44,834 nucleotides of DNA, from contig JAAZLH010000277.1 in the NCBI GenBank assembly GCA_012799415.1, positions 1 through 44,834 of the forward strand, read 5' to 3'. This DNA comes from Candidatus Epulonipiscium sp. (lineage in GTDB: Bacteria > Bacillota > Clostridia > Lachnospirales > JAAYNZ01). The first letter of the stretch is position 1. Every line of letters starts with the position of its first letter. Positions 1 through 8,091 of this stretch are shown piece after piece. The notes below the pieces were generated by a model. That model did no database searches. It had not been told where the DNA came from and was given only the letters and a program-made list of their open reading frames with translations. The position numbers and the translations under genes were made by a program.

Positions 1-204
1 CCAAAAAACTTCTTGGAAACAAAGTTCCACCATCATTTGCAATACTTCATAAGGAGAAGGTAGAATCATAGGATGATACTGACGGGCCACCCATAAAGAA
101 AAAATATGCCAAATGACAAAAAATAAGAAAAGGGAAATCCAAAAGAATTTCCCCTTATTATTCACTTTATTCTTTTCACTATTCTTGATAATAAAATCCT
201 TCAT
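1..204 (-). CDS. ABC transporter permease, 5' part only (SsuC/TauC-like)
   Basis: This is the first 68 codons of a reading frame that runs off the left edge of the window. It starts at ATG 204-202, inside the end of the substrate-binding protein gene, overlapping it by 26 bases. Residues about 20-40 form one hydrophobic segment (FFWISLFLFFVIWHIFSLWV), followed by ILPSPYEVLQMMVEL, which resembles the early periplasmic region of nitrate/sulfonate/taurine-type permeases. The overlap implies translational coupling to the binding protein. The ATPase gene of the system should lie beyond the window. An in-frame GTG at codon 14 is an alternative start. The family call is inference from a short fragment. 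Confidence 0.7.
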   Translation of the reverse strand, partial: MKDFIIKNSEKNKVNNKGKFFWISLFLFFVIWHIFSLWVARQYHPMILPSPYEVLQMMVELCFQEVFW

Positions 205-1141
205 CAGGCATACTGCCTCCTATCATGTCTGGAGATATTGCAAATAAGGCTTCTAAATAGGTTTGTACATCTTCCTTTGCATCAAATCCAGGTACTGCTT
301 TTAAATCAATCCGTGTCATGGCTTCTTCAAATACAGCCTTAGGAATTCCCATCTCTCTTTCTACGGCTTCTGATACGACTGCAGGATCTTTCATTACTGT
401 TTCCACTGCATTTGCGTAAGCCTTTTGAAATTCATTCACCCATCTTGGATATTGTTTTGCAAACTCATTTTGAATAATGGTACCTGTTTGAGGTAAGGCA
501 ATGTTAGGCCCATTGCTCCTTGTCCATTCCTCAGCAAAATCATAGATAATTTCCATATGATCTGCTTTTTTCAAAGCTTGTGTTAACAGTGGTTCTGGCA
601 GAACGGCTACTTCCCCTTGTCCTGCAATAATTTTTTGTGCAATTTCTTGGGAAGAGCTATATTGAAGCTGTACCTCATCTTGTCCAATCCCATTGTTTTC
701 TAATAAATAACGGGTCAATACATCTGGACTAGCACCTTGGGCTCCTACATAAATTTCCTTGCCTTTTAAATCATCCCATGATTGGATGAGACCTTCTTTT
801 GCTATCATATACAAGATTCCCCATGTATGAACATTTAAAAGGGAAATATCCATATCTTTATTATAAAGAATAGAAGCCACATTGACAGGCATAATTGTAA
901 TATCTGCTACTTTTTTTGCAATATTTACATTGGCCTCTTCCATATTTTGATAAATAATGACTTCTACTTCGCTTCCTAAAAGATTATTTTCTTGCATATA
1001 AAGCATAGGAGCAGTCGGTGGTCCCATAGGAACTTGTATCATCACCTTTTGTACTTTTTCTTTCTTAGGGATACTCCCACAACCTGTTAAAAACATAACA
1101 AAACTTAAAATAATAATAAATACAGATTTATATCTTTTCAC
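179..1141 (-). CDS. ABC transporter substrate-binding lipoprotein (SsuA/NMT1-like)
   Basis: A 320-residue extracellular solute-binding lipoprotein. I chose GTG 1141-1139 as start because GAGGGGA lies 6 nt upstream; an upstream ATG would add 18 residues in front of the signal peptide and has no such site. Residues 1-21 are a lipoprotein signal (basic start, hydrophobic core, lipobox LTGC with Cys21). The body has the DLKGKEIYVGAQGASPDVLTR region and alternating alpha/beta pattern of the SsuA/NMT1 proteins that bind sulfonates, nitrate, pyrimidines or similar small molecules. The ligand cannot be read from the sequence. The gene is followed by an overlapping permease gene. Confidence 0.82.
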   Translation of the reverse strand: MKRYKSVFIIILSFVMFLTGCGSIPKKEKVQKVMIQVPMGPPTAPMLYMQENNLLGSEVEVIIYQNMEEANVNIAKKVADITIMPVNVASILYNKDMDISLLNVHTWGILYMIAKEGLIQSWDDLKGKEIYVGAQGASPDVLTRYLLENNGIGQDEVQLQYSSSQEIAQKIIAGQGEVAVLPEPLLTQALKKADHMEIIYDFAEEWTRSNGPNIALPQTGTIIQNEFAKQYPRWVNEFQKAYANAVETVMKDPAVVSEAVEREMGIPKAVFEEAMTRIDLKAVPGFDAKEDVQTYLEALFAISPDMIGGSMPDEGFYYQE

Positions 1142-1470
1142 AAGATGTCCCCTCTTTCTTATTATAGCCAACAATTGGTAACTATAGATGTCCAAGTTTT
1201 TCCTAGTTCATGTGCATTATAGGTGTATTTAATAACTACAATGCCAATAGTTGCACTCATTATGATATATGAACTTCCCTTCACAGCTAATTTTTAGTAA
1301 TTATGAGCGTCCTAATGAATCCAATAATGGTAACCCAATTTACTGTAACTAATTTATTTTAGCAGTTATGAGTGTGTATATCTATAGTAATTTAAAATTC
1401 TTCTTCGTTAAAGTTTATTTTCTATAATATCATTTTTATTAATACGATACAACAGGATTTTTTCTATGAA
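1142..1470. other. Intergenic region before the binding-protein gene
   Basis: No gene is supported here. On the minus strand a TATAAT (plus positions 1216-1221) lies about 75 bases upstream of the GTG start, but its best -35 match (TTGGCA) would need a 20-bp spacer, so a promoter is only tentative. A second TATAAT just before the Shine-Dalgarno site is too close to the start to be used. I found no clear terminator after the HAD gene. Two imperfect direct copies of a block ending in TTATGAGYGT lie about 65 bases apart. Confidence 0.4.
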
Positions 1471-2262
1471 TTACTCCCGCTCCAACCCACCAATACTATC
1501 TACTACCAAATCTGGCTGAATTTTAGATGTGGCTAAATCTTCTTCTTTTGTTTCTCCTGTCAATACTAATACAGCCGTCACACCATTTTTTGTACCTAGT
1601 GCAATATCTGTATATAATCGATCTCCCACGATAACCATCTCCTCTGGTTTCACCCCTGTAACATCCATTAATAATTGTAATGTCTCGTAATGGGGTTTCC
1701 CTAAATATCTTGGTTCTTGCCCCGTAGATGCGGTAATAAGAGCACAAATTGCACCTGCATCTGGCATCCATCCTCCTTCAATAGGGCAGTTAAGATCTTC
1801 ATGTGTACAAAGAAATTCTGCACCTTCTCGTATGTACTTACATGCTTTATCTAATTTTTCATAGGTAAGGCTAGTGTCAAAAGCAATAAGAACAATATCT
1901 GGGTTTTCTTGTACTAAAGGAACACCAGTTTCCAAGAAACTTTCTTCTAAATCCTTCGTTCCAACAAGGTATACTCTTTTCCCCTGTCGCTGCGTTAATA
2001 AAAAATGGGCCGTTACATCCCCTGATGTAAGAATATCATCTAACGTTGCTGGAATTCCCATGCTATTCAATCGGTCAACATAGGTCCGGGTTGACCTTGA
2101 TGAATTATTCGTAAAAAAAATATATCGTTTTCCTCTTTTTCTTACCCTCTTTAGAAATGGAATGGTCTCTGGAAACAGCTTCTTTCCTAAATAGATAGTC
2201 CCATCCATGTCTAGTACATATAATTTTTTTTCTTTCTTTGTTGCCAATTTTTTCCTCTCCAT
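1471..2262 (-). CDS. HAD-IIA family phosphatase (NagD/PGP-like)
   Basis: A 263-residue HAD-superfamily hydrolase. Motif I is DMDGT at 18-22 (nucleophile Asp18, acid/base Asp20), motif II is TNNSS at 51-55, and the C-terminal GDRLYTD at 213-219 is motif IV. The C2-type cap between motifs II and III marks the NagD/p-nitrophenylphosphatase/phosphoglycolate phosphatase branch. The ATG start has a weak ribosome site, and a TTG at 2247 preceded by GGAGAGG is a good alternative. It follows glpP by 48 bases with no terminator between, so it may be co-transcribed with the glycerol-3-phosphate genes. Some relatives dephosphorylate glycerol-3-phosphate or phosphoglycolate; here that is inference. Confidence 0.85.
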   Translation of the reverse strand: MERKKLATKKEKKLYVLDMDGTIYLGKKLFPETIPFLKRVRKRGKRYIFFTNNSSRSTRTYVDRLNSMGIPATLDDILTSGDVTAHFLLTQRQGKRVYLVGTKDLEESFLETGVPLVQENPDIVLIAFDTSLTYEKLDKACKYIREGAEFLCTHEDLNCPIEGGWMPDAGAICALITASTGQEPRYLGKPHYETLQLLMDVTGVKPEEMVIVGDRLYTDIALGTKNGVTAVLVLTGETKEEDLATSKIQPDLVVDSIGGLERE

Positions 2263-2310
2263 TCTTTTCTTATATAGAGATTATTTTTCTAGTAGATTGA
2301 TAACATCAAC

Positions 2311-2859
2311 TTATTTATACCATAAATCAGATTTACCTGTAGAAATCGCCAATGCACCTGCTTCTAAACTATTTATCATATCCTCTTTACTCTCAATTAA
2401 GCCGCCAGCAATAACCGGATGGCTCACTCTTTCACAAAACCTTTTAATTACACGTGGTATAATTCCTGGCATTACCTCAATCAGGTCTGGCTTTACTGAC
2501 CTGATCATTTCTACTGCTGTATCAATAGATTTTGAGTCCATAATAAAAACCCGTTGTACGGTCTTTAGATTCCAATCCTTTGCCATACGAATTAAATTCA
2601 TTCTTGTACTAATAATTCCTTCTGCTCCTGTTTTAGCAATAAAACCTAATCCAAAATGATCTTTTCCAATTCCTTCTGAGACATCTACGTGAACAAATAC
2701 TTTCTTATTCTGTTCATGAGCCTTTTTTATGAAGTTTTCTAAATTTAAAACATTGGCGTTTAACATAAAAATTACATTACAAGGACATACCAGTGCTGCT
2801 TCAAATTCTTCATCAGTCCTTACTGCAGCAACGATAGGATTTTCTTCAAGATGTAACAT
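2311..2859 (-). CDS. glpP: GlpP, glycerol-3-phosphate-responsive antiterminator
   Basis: A 182-residue protein of the GlpP family, whose Bacillus member binds glycerol-3-phosphate and then the leader RNA of glp genes to prevent early termination. Visible family features are the N-terminal NPIVAAVRTDEEFEAAL, the central FVHVDVSEGIGKDHFGL, and the C-terminal PVIAGGLIESKEDMINSLEAGALAISTG, which reads like the phosphate-binding end of a TIM-barrel fold. GGAGG lies just upstream of the ATG. It is the fourth gene of the cluster starting at 5954. The first gene of that cluster is preceded by a terminator hairpin, so GlpP probably controls its own operon. Confidence 0.92.
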   Translation of the reverse strand: MLHLEENPIVAAVRTDEEFEAALVCPCNVIFMLNANVLNLENFIKKAHEQNKKVFVHVDVSEGIGKDHFGLGFIAKTGAEGIISTRMNLIRMAKDWNLKTVQRVFIMDSKSIDTAVEMIRSVKPDLIEVMPGIIPRVIKRFCERVSHPVIAGGLIESKEDMINSLEAGALAISTGKSDLWYK

Positions 2860-2878
2860 CCTAATTCCTCCATTTATG

Positions 2879-3229
2879 TTATAGGATATTCTTAGTAGCT
2901 ATAATGTTGATCCCTGTATGATCAATGTCTTCAATAATAATGTCCCCAATATGAATCGGTACCTTTAAGGTAATAGCATTGACTATTTCCATGTACTCTT
3001 TCATTTTATCTTTTGGCAACGGCTGATCAGATTTAACAGAAAGCATAGGGGCTCCAGTAACTTTAGCAGTTGTTGTTAAGATTCTAGTAGGATTGGTCAC
3101 TTCTGCCCTAGCATACCGCTCCCCTCGCGGGCAAGTGCTTCCTGTTATATTGATTACTTCTTTTCCTTCCATGACAACTGTTACATTACATCCCATTGGG
3201 CATACAGTACAAATAACTCTTTGTTCCAC
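2879..3229 (-). CDS. DUF1667 domain protein, small cysteine-rich redox partner
   Basis: A 116-residue protein starting at GTG 3229 behind AAGGTGA. The N-terminus carries Cys7, Cys10, Cys14 (CTVCPMGC) and Cys33 (STCPRG), a spacing suited to an iron-sulfur cluster or metal. The family (DUF1667) is regularly found beside anaerobic glycerol-3-phosphate dehydrogenase and an FAD/NAD oxidoreductase, as here. Its likely role is electron transfer or stabilisation in that complex, which is inferred from context. It starts 7 bases after the preceding oxidoreductase gene ends. Confidence 0.88.
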   Translation of the reverse strand: MEQRVICTVCPMGCNVTVVMEGKEVINITGSTCPRGERYARAEVTNPTRILTTTAKVTGAPMLSVKSDQPLPKDKMKEYMEIVNAITLKVPIHIGDIIIEDIDHTGINIIATKNIL

Positions 3230-3236
3230 CTTAAAG

Positions 3237-4487
3237 TCACCTTCCTTCCACCCCTAGTGTGATTATATTATTTTTAATATTTTTAATCATTTCTGTTGTC
3301 AACTTAATCATTTCCATTTCAGCAGGAATGACTTTTTGTTTCTTTCTCTTGTAAATAACTTCATTCCCATCTTTTATTGTAATTATAACATTTTTATAAA
3401 CATCCGCAACTCTAAAGTATAAAGTAACCTCTTCTTCTGCTGTGATTTGCTGAGGAACGGTATAACGAACTCCGTTTCCCAACTTTAAATTGATATGGCG
3501 GATTTCTTTCTTTTTTCCAGCCAAGATGTAATTTGCAGCACTCTTACCTGCCAACTCAGATTCTTCAGAAACATAGTCCACTAAATCATGTACATGAAGT
3601 ACATTTCCACAAGCAAAAATTCCACTTTGAGATGTTTCACAATTCTGATTAACCACTGCGCCGCCAGTTACAGGGTCTAGTTGAATACTTGCTCCTATGG
3701 TAAGTTCGTTCTCAGGAATTAAACCTACTGATAAAAGTATAGTATCACACTCTACAAACTGAGCTGTCTCTACTATAGGTTTCTTATTTTCATCAACTTT
3801 AGCAATCGTAATACCTGTTACTCTCTCTTTCCCATGTATTTTTACAATTGTATGGTTTAGCATTAAAGGAATATTAAAATCATTCAAGCATTGAACAATG
3901 TTTCTAGTTAATCCGCTAGAATAAGGCATCAGCTCACAAACCATCTCTACTTTTGCACCTTCTAAAGTCATGCGTCGAGCCATAATCAAGCCAATATCTC
4001 CTGATCCAAGAATAACAACTTTTCTACCTGGCATATAACCCTTAATATTTACGTAGTATTGTGCGGTACCTGCAGTGTATATTCCTGCAGGACGAGTTCC
4101 CGAAATATTTAAAGCGCCTAAACTACGTTCCCTACAACCCATGGCCAATATGATGGCTTTTGCCTGAATTTGAAAAATTCCATCTGCCTCATTGACTGCT
4201 GTCACTACTTTGCTTTCAGTAACATCCACAACCATAGTATTAAGCTTAAAAGGAATTCCTAGGTCTAGCACTTGCTTTTCATACTTCCAAGCATACTCAG
4301 GGCCTGTTAATTCTTCTTTAAAACGATGTAATCCAAATCCGTTATGAATACACTGACCTAGAATCCCCCCAAAGGTACTATCTCGATCTAAAATTAGAAT
4401 ATCTTTGATCCCATGATGATGTGCACTGACTGCGGCACTCATACCCGCTGGACCTCCTCCAATAATAATCAAATCTACTGTCTTCAT
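3237..4487 (-). CDS. FAD/NAD(P)-dependent oxidoreductase of the glp cluster
   Basis: A 416-residue flavoprotein with an N-terminal FAD-binding GGGPAG (10-15), a second dinucleotide motif GSGDIGLIMARR in the middle for NAD(P), and the closing FAD motif GIFACGNVLHVHDLVDY. This is the pyridine-nucleotide disulfide reductase-like fold without an obvious redox-active CxxC or CxxxxC pair. It sits between the GlpA-like dehydrogenase and the DUF1667 gene. Together they probably pass electrons from glycerol-3-phosphate to NAD or another carrier, replacing the E. coli GlpABC arrangement. The role is inferred from the conserved clostridial trio. Confidence 0.88.
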   Translation of the reverse strand: MKTVDLIIIGGGPAGMSAAVSAHHHGIKDILILDRDSTFGGILGQCIHNGFGLHRFKEELTGPEYAWKYEKQVLDLGIPFKLNTMVVDVTESKVVTAVNEADGIFQIQAKAIILAMGCRERSLGALNISGTRPAGIYTAGTAQYYVNIKGYMPGRKVVILGSGDIGLIMARRMTLEGAKVEMVCELMPYSSGLTRNIVQCLNDFNIPLMLNHTIVKIHGKERVTGITIAKVDENKKPIVETAQFVECDTILLSVGLIPENELTIGASIQLDPVTGGAVVNQNCETSQSGIFACGNVLHVHDLVDYVSEESELAGKSAANYILAGKKKEIRHINLKLGNGVRYTVPQQITAEEEVTLYFRVADVYKNVIITIKDGNEVIYKRKKQKVIPAEMEMIKLTTEMIKNIKNNIITLGVEGR

Positions 4488-4526
4488 AAATACCCTCCCA
4501 GGATAAAATTAAACTTGCTATCTATA

Positions 4527-5954
4527 TTATTTTGTTTTCCCTATATTGATAATAGACTTTCCACCAAACTTTGTTACTTCCTCAATGGGAATATTCAACT
4601 CTCGTGCTAAAATTTCAATAATAAATGGTGAACAAAACCCTCCTTGACAGCGACCCATTCCACTTCTTGTACGTCGTTTCACACCATCTAAATCTGTGGC
4701 CTTGGGATTGGTATGAATAGCCTCTATAATTTCTCCCTCACTGATACCTTCACAACGGCAAATAATTTTTCCGTACTTAGAATTAGTACGGATGATTTTA
4801 TTTTTTTCTTCTATAGACATTTCTCTAAATGCATGAGAAGGTGGCCTGTAAGGATTAAAATCAGTTTTTTTAATAAGTTGAAGATCCATTTCCTTTAACA
4901 TATCTACAACATATTTCCCTATGGCAGGTGCAGCTGATAATCCAGGCGACTCGATACCTGCAACATTGATAAAATTAGATCTAGGAGTATTAATAATGAA
5001 ATCTCCAGTATTCCCTGTAGAACGAAGTCCACAAAAAGAAGTAATAACACTTCTAATGGGAATACCCGAAACATTTTCAAGAGCCTGATTCATAATTTTT
5101 TCCAAGCCTTGAGGAGTCGTCTCTTTATTCTCTTTATCTGCTATATCTTCTGATGTGGGACCTAACAGCAAATTACCATCTACCGTAGGAGTAACTAAAA
5201 TCCCTTTTCCCATCTTAGAAGGTACTCTAAATATGGTATGGGTAACTAGGTTACCACACGCCTTATCTAAGAGCATATATTCACCTCTTCGTGGATGGAT
5301 GTTAAAAGAAAAATCTCCCACCATCCGAGCTATATCATCTGCCCAAAGACCTGCAGCATTGATTATATACTGTGTTTGAATTACTTGGCCATCTTTAGAA
5401 AAAACAGTATAACCGTCATTTTGAGGCTCAATCTTGTCCACCTGAAACTTTAACTTCAATTCCGCATCATTATCCATGGCATTTCCAATGGCTCCTATCG
5501 TCAGCTCATAAGGACAAACAATAGCTCCTGTTGGTGCATACAAAGCTCCAAGGGCATTGTCTGTAATATTTGGCTCAAGTTCTTTTAGCCTTTTCCTATC
5601 TATCATTTCTAAATTTTGAACACCATTTTGAATTCCCTGATTGTACAGCTCTGTAAGAACTTCTATGTCTTCCTTATTAAAACCTATAACCAGAGAACCG
5701 TTATTTTTATACTTTACTCCTAACTCATCTGTAATCTGTTTCATCATCTGAGATCCCTTTACATTCATCAATGCTTTTAAAGATCCAGATCTCGCATCAA
5801 ATCCAGCATGAACGATACCACTGTTAGCTTTTGTAGCCCCCATCCCTACATCACTATCTTTGTCAACAATACAAATAGATATATGATATTTGGATAATTC
5901 TCTTGAAATCATGGCACCTACAACACCTGCACCAATAATTAATATGTCATACAT
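4527..5954 (-). CDS. Anaerobic glycerol-3-phosphate dehydrogenase-like flavoprotein with C-terminal [2Fe-2S] domain
   Basis: A 475-residue DAO-fold oxidoreductase; a GlpA-like role is likely. GAGVVG at 8-13 binds FAD, and the body has the GIVHAGFDA and GPTSED blocks typical of GlpA/LhgO-like enzymes. The C-terminus carries a BFD-like cluster site with Cys399, Cys401, Cys436 and Cys441. I chose ATG 5954 because GGGGGGA precedes it; an ATG 16 codons upstream lies inside the leader terminator. It is the first gene of the glp cluster, behind a promoter at 6071-6099 and a terminator-like hairpin at 5991-6038. The alternative substrate 2-hydroxyglutarate is less likely given the adjacent GlpP. Confidence 0.87.
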   Translation of the reverse strand: MYDILIIGAGVVGAMISRELSKYHISICIVDKDSDVGMGATKANSGIVHAGFDARSGSLKALMNVKGSQMMKQITDELGVKYKNNGSLVIGFNKEDIEVLTELYNQGIQNGVQNLEMIDRKRLKELEPNITDNALGALYAPTGAIVCPYELTIGAIGNAMDNDAELKLKFQVDKIEPQNDGYTVFSKDGQVIQTQYIINAAGLWADDIARMVGDFSFNIHPRRGEYMLLDKACGNLVTHTIFRVPSKMGKGILVTPTVDGNLLLGPTSEDIADKENKETTPQGLEKIMNQALENVSGIPIRSVITSFCGLRSTGNTGDFIINTPRSNFINVAGIESPGLSAAPAIGKYVVDMLKEMDLQLIKKTDFNPYRPPSHAFREMSIEEKNKIIRTNSKYGKIICRCEGISEGEIIEAIHTNPKATDLDGVKRRTRSGMGRCQGGFCSPFIIEILARELNIPIEEVTKFGGKSIINIGKTK

Positions 5955-5983
5955 ATCTATCCCCCCTTGTGCATCAAAACAAA

Positions 5984-6038
5984 CAAAAAAAGCCGCATGC
6001 AAACAGGGATATAAAATTATCCCTATTTGTATGCGACT
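5984..6038 (-). terminator. Leader attenuator of the glp cluster, probable GlpP target
   Basis: The minus-strand RNA forms a long hairpin: AGTCGCAT (6038-6031) with ATGCGGCT (5998-5991), CAAA with TTTG, and AGGGAT (6024-6019) with ATCCCT (6010-6005), closed by an 8-nt loop and followed by seven T (5990-5984). It lies between the promoter and the first glp gene, so default transcription should stop here. In Bacillus, GlpP with glycerol-3-phosphate relieves such leader terminators. GlpP encoded in the same cluster makes this the natural reading, but binding is inferred. Confidence 0.82.
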
Positions 6039-6070
6039 CCAATTCTCAGCACATATATTTATTTATATTT

Positions 6071-6099
6071 ACAATATCATACAGGACTTAATATGTCAA
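6071..6099 (-). promoter_or_regulatory. Sigma-A promoter of the glp cluster
   Basis: TTGACA (6099-6094), a 17-bp spacer and TATTGT (6076-6071). It stands about 120 bases upstream of the first gene and directly upstream of the attenuator hairpin. Confidence 0.75.
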
Positions 6100-6164
6100 T
6101 CAGCGTTATTATTTAGCTGTATAACTAAGATGTGAATTTTCTTGAAGTTTCTCTTTATTGAGTT

Positions 6165-6223
6165 ATCCTTTTCGCAATAAAGAAAAGGATGTCCTCAACA
6201 CCCTAAGGCATTGAAAACATCCT
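6165..6223 (-). terminator. Terminator of rplM-rpsI
   Basis: On the minus strand AGGATGT (6223-6217) pairs with ACATCCT (6192-6186), with CAA/TTG pairing inside, and is followed by TTTTCTTTATT. A second, overlapping hairpin, ATCCTTTTC (6190-6182) with GAAAAGGAT (6173-6165), uses the T tract as its 5' arm. The two cannot form fully at once. The stretch from 6224 to 6329 between the rpsI stop and this terminator holds no gene that I can support. Confidence 0.75.
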
Positions 6224-6329
6224 ATATTTTTGTTAGTTACCGTATCAAATCCACACCTTTTCACGAGATTCCAGAACTTCAAGAAGCCAGTAAATATGCG
6301 GTTTTGCACGATTCCAAATACGGCACATA

Positions 6330-6722
6330 TTATCTCTTTGAGAATTGTGGAGATCTTCTTGCACCTTTTAATCCATATTTCTTTCTTTCTTTCATTCTTG
6401 GGTCACGTGTTAAGAAACCAGCTCTTTTAAGAACAGGTCTAAAATCTGCATCTGCTTGTAATAAAGCTCTAGAAATCCCATGACGAATTGCTCCAGCTTG
6501 ACCTGTGAAGCCTCCACCATGAACATTGATTAATGCATCAAAACGACCTAATGTTTCTGTTAATACTAAAGGTTGTTGCGCTGTTACTTTTAGTGTTTCA
6601 AGACCAAAATATTGGTCGATATCTCTTCCATTGATAACAATCTTACCAGTACCAGGTACTAAGTATACTCTTGCAACACTGGTTTTTCTTCTACCAGTTC
6701 CATAATATTTTAACTGTGCCAT
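6330..6722 (-). CDS. rpsI: Small-subunit ribosomal protein S9
   Basis: A 130-residue S9 of full length. The N-terminus [14 protein letters not shown] and the basic C-terminal tail ending [11 protein letters not shown] are diagnostic. The tail reaches the decoding centre and contacts tRNA in the P site. It follows rplM by 30 bases and shares its promoter, as in most bacteria, and a terminator lies about 105 bases downstream. No anomaly seen. Confidence 0.98.
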   Translation of the reverse strand: MAQLKYYGTGRRKTSVARVYLVPGTGKIVINGRDIDQYFGLETLKVTAQQPLVLTETLGRFDALINVHGGGFTGQAGAIRHGISRALLQADADFRPVLKRAGFLTRDPRMKERKKYGLKGARRSPQFSKR

Positions 6723-6752
6723 AATAATTTCCTCCCTTCTCCGTTTTCATCC

Positions 6753-7187
6753 TTAAAACTTAAGTTCTAATACTTCCGGTTGTTGTGCAGCGTGTGGATG
6801 CTCACTTCCGCGATATACACGAAGTTTAGTAAGCATATCTCTTCCTAAAGAGTTTTTAGGAAGCATTCCTTTTACAGCTTTCATCACTGCTTTTTCTGGG
6901 CTCTTTGCTAAGAAATCACGATATTGGATAGAACGTAATCCACCTGGATATCCTGTATGATAGTGATAATGTTTTTGATCTAATTTTTTACCTGTTAATT
7001 TTACTTTTTCAGCATTAATAATGATCACATGATCTCCTGTATCTACATGAGGAGTATAGATGGGTTTGTGTTTCCCACGTAAAATAATTGCTACTTCTGA
7101 TGCAAGTCTACCTAGAGTCATGTTCGTTGCATCTATAATATACCATTTTCTTTCTACGGTTTGTGCATTAGCCATGTAGGTTTTCAT
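6753..7187 (-). CDS. rplM: Large-subunit ribosomal protein L13
   Basis: A 144-residue L13, the normal length. Landmarks are [16 protein letters not shown] near the start, [18 protein letters not shown] in the middle and [19 protein letters not shown]. The ATG is preceded by AAGGAGGG. L13 binds 23S rRNA early in 50S assembly. The gene has its own consensus promoter at 7311-7339 and a leader of about 115 nt with a hairpin, fitting the autoregulatory L13 leader known in Firmicutes. Confidence 0.98.
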   Translation of the reverse strand: MKTYMANAQTVERKWYIIDATNMTLGRLASEVAIILRGKHKPIYTPHVDTGDHVIIINAEKVKLTGKKLDQKHYHYHTGYPGGLRSIQYRDFLAKSPEKAVMKAVKGMLPKNSLGRDMLTKLRVYRGSEHPHAAQQPEVLELKF

Positions 7188-7304
7188 GAGATTCCCTCCT
7201 TGTTTATAATATATCGTATCGTTTCATTTATCGTTTCGTTTTTATGTCATTGTCTGTCTATGGTAAAATCCGGGGCTATGGATTTTAATAAACATACTCA
7301 TACC
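7188..7304 (-). promoter_or_regulatory. rplM 5' leader, L13-leader-like
   Basis: The transcript from the rplM promoter carries about 115 nt before the start codon. It contains a perfect 7-bp hairpin, AAAATCC (7286-7280) with GGATTTT (7271-7265) around an 8-nt loop ATAGCCCC. Nearer the gene GAAACGAT occurs twice with a 12-nt period (7237-7230 and 7225-7218). Position and a GC-rich loop fit the L13 autoregulatory leader of Firmicutes. I cannot confirm the family consensus by eye. Confidence 0.5.
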
Positions 7305-7310
7305 TACAGT

Positions 7311-7339
7311 ATTATAGTACAATGCGCCTAGCGTGTCAA
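7311..7339 (-). promoter_or_regulatory. Consensus sigma-A promoter of rplM-rpsI
   Basis: TTGACA (7339-7334), 17-bp spacer, TATAAT (7316-7311): both hexamers match the consensus perfectly. The -35 begins a few bases beyond the truA stop, so the promoter uses nearly the whole truA-rplM gap. Confidence 0.92.
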
Positions 7340-7343
7340 GGTT

Positions 7344-8078
7344 TTAATACTCAATTTTCATTAATGTTAAACCTTGAGGGGCTGCCGTCTTCCCAGCTCG
7401 TACACGATCTTTGGATAAAATAATGTCTGGTATTTCTTTGGGTGGAATTTTTCCCCTCCCTACATTGATGAGGGCACCTGCAATGATGCGAACCATATGA
7501 TATAAAAAGCCATTTCCAGTAATCTCTATGGTAATAAGATCATGGCATTTTGTAATTTGAAGGTCATAAATTGTACGTACTGTGGTTGCCGTGGCTGTCC
7601 TTGCAGAACAAAACCCTTTAAAATCATGGGTTCCACAAAAATATTGTCCTGCTTCTTTCATTTTCTCTATATCTAAAGGTTGGTAAACAAATTTTGTATA
7701 GTTCCGTAATTGTGGTGTAGGAAATGGACTATTTTCAATCTGATATCGGTAGGTTTTATTTTTTGCATCGTAACGTGGATGAAATTCCAAGGGTTTTTCT
7801 TCTGCCTTTACAATAACAATATCAGGTGGTAAATAGGTATTTAAAGCATAGGGTAACCGCCATATGGGTATATTCGTATCTACTTGAATTGTTGCGACTT
7901 GTCCTAAGGCATGAACTTTAGCATCTGTCCTTCCAGCCCCTAATAAGGGGGTCTCTACTTGAAATAAAGCTTGACAGGCTTCCTCAATGACTTCCTGAAT
8001 ACTCAAAGCGTTATCTTGTCGTTGCCATCCACTATAATTTGTCCCATCATAAGAAATGGTAAGCATAATATTTTTCAT
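7344..8078 (-). CDS. truA: tRNA pseudouridine(38-40) synthase TruA
   Basis: A 244-residue TruA that isomerises uridines 38-40 in the tRNA anticodon arm. The catalytic Asp is Asp52 in GAGRTDAKVHA (47-57). YDGTNYSGWQRQ near the start and FLYHMVRIIAGALINVGRGK near the end are further family blocks. It follows ecfT by 13 bases and is the last gene of the ecf unit, a common clostridial and bacillar arrangement. I see no terminator after it; the rplM promoter follows at once. Confidence 0.96.
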   Translation of the reverse strand: MKNIMLTISYDGTNYSGWQRQDNALSIQEVIEEACQALFQVETPLLGAGRTDAKVHALGQVATIQVDTNIPIWRLPYALNTYLPPDIVIVKAEEKPLEFHPRYDAKNKTYRYQIENSPFPTPQLRNYTKFVYQPLDIEKMKEAGQYFCGTHDFKGFCSARTATATTVRTIYDLQITKCHDLITIEITGNGFLYHMVRIIAGALINVGRGKIPPKEIPDIILSKDRVRAGKTAAPQGLTLMKIEY

Positions 8079-8091
8079 ACTAATGTACTCC

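Noticed and set aside
1142..1180. TATAAT directly before the binding-protein gene as a promoter
   Set aside because: It would start transcription at or inside the ribosome site and has no -35 element at a usable distance.
6211..6483. Plus-strand open frame of 90 codons over the rpsI 3' end
   Set aside because: It lies antisense to the conserved S9 C-terminus, has no ribosome site and starts inside the rpsI terminator.
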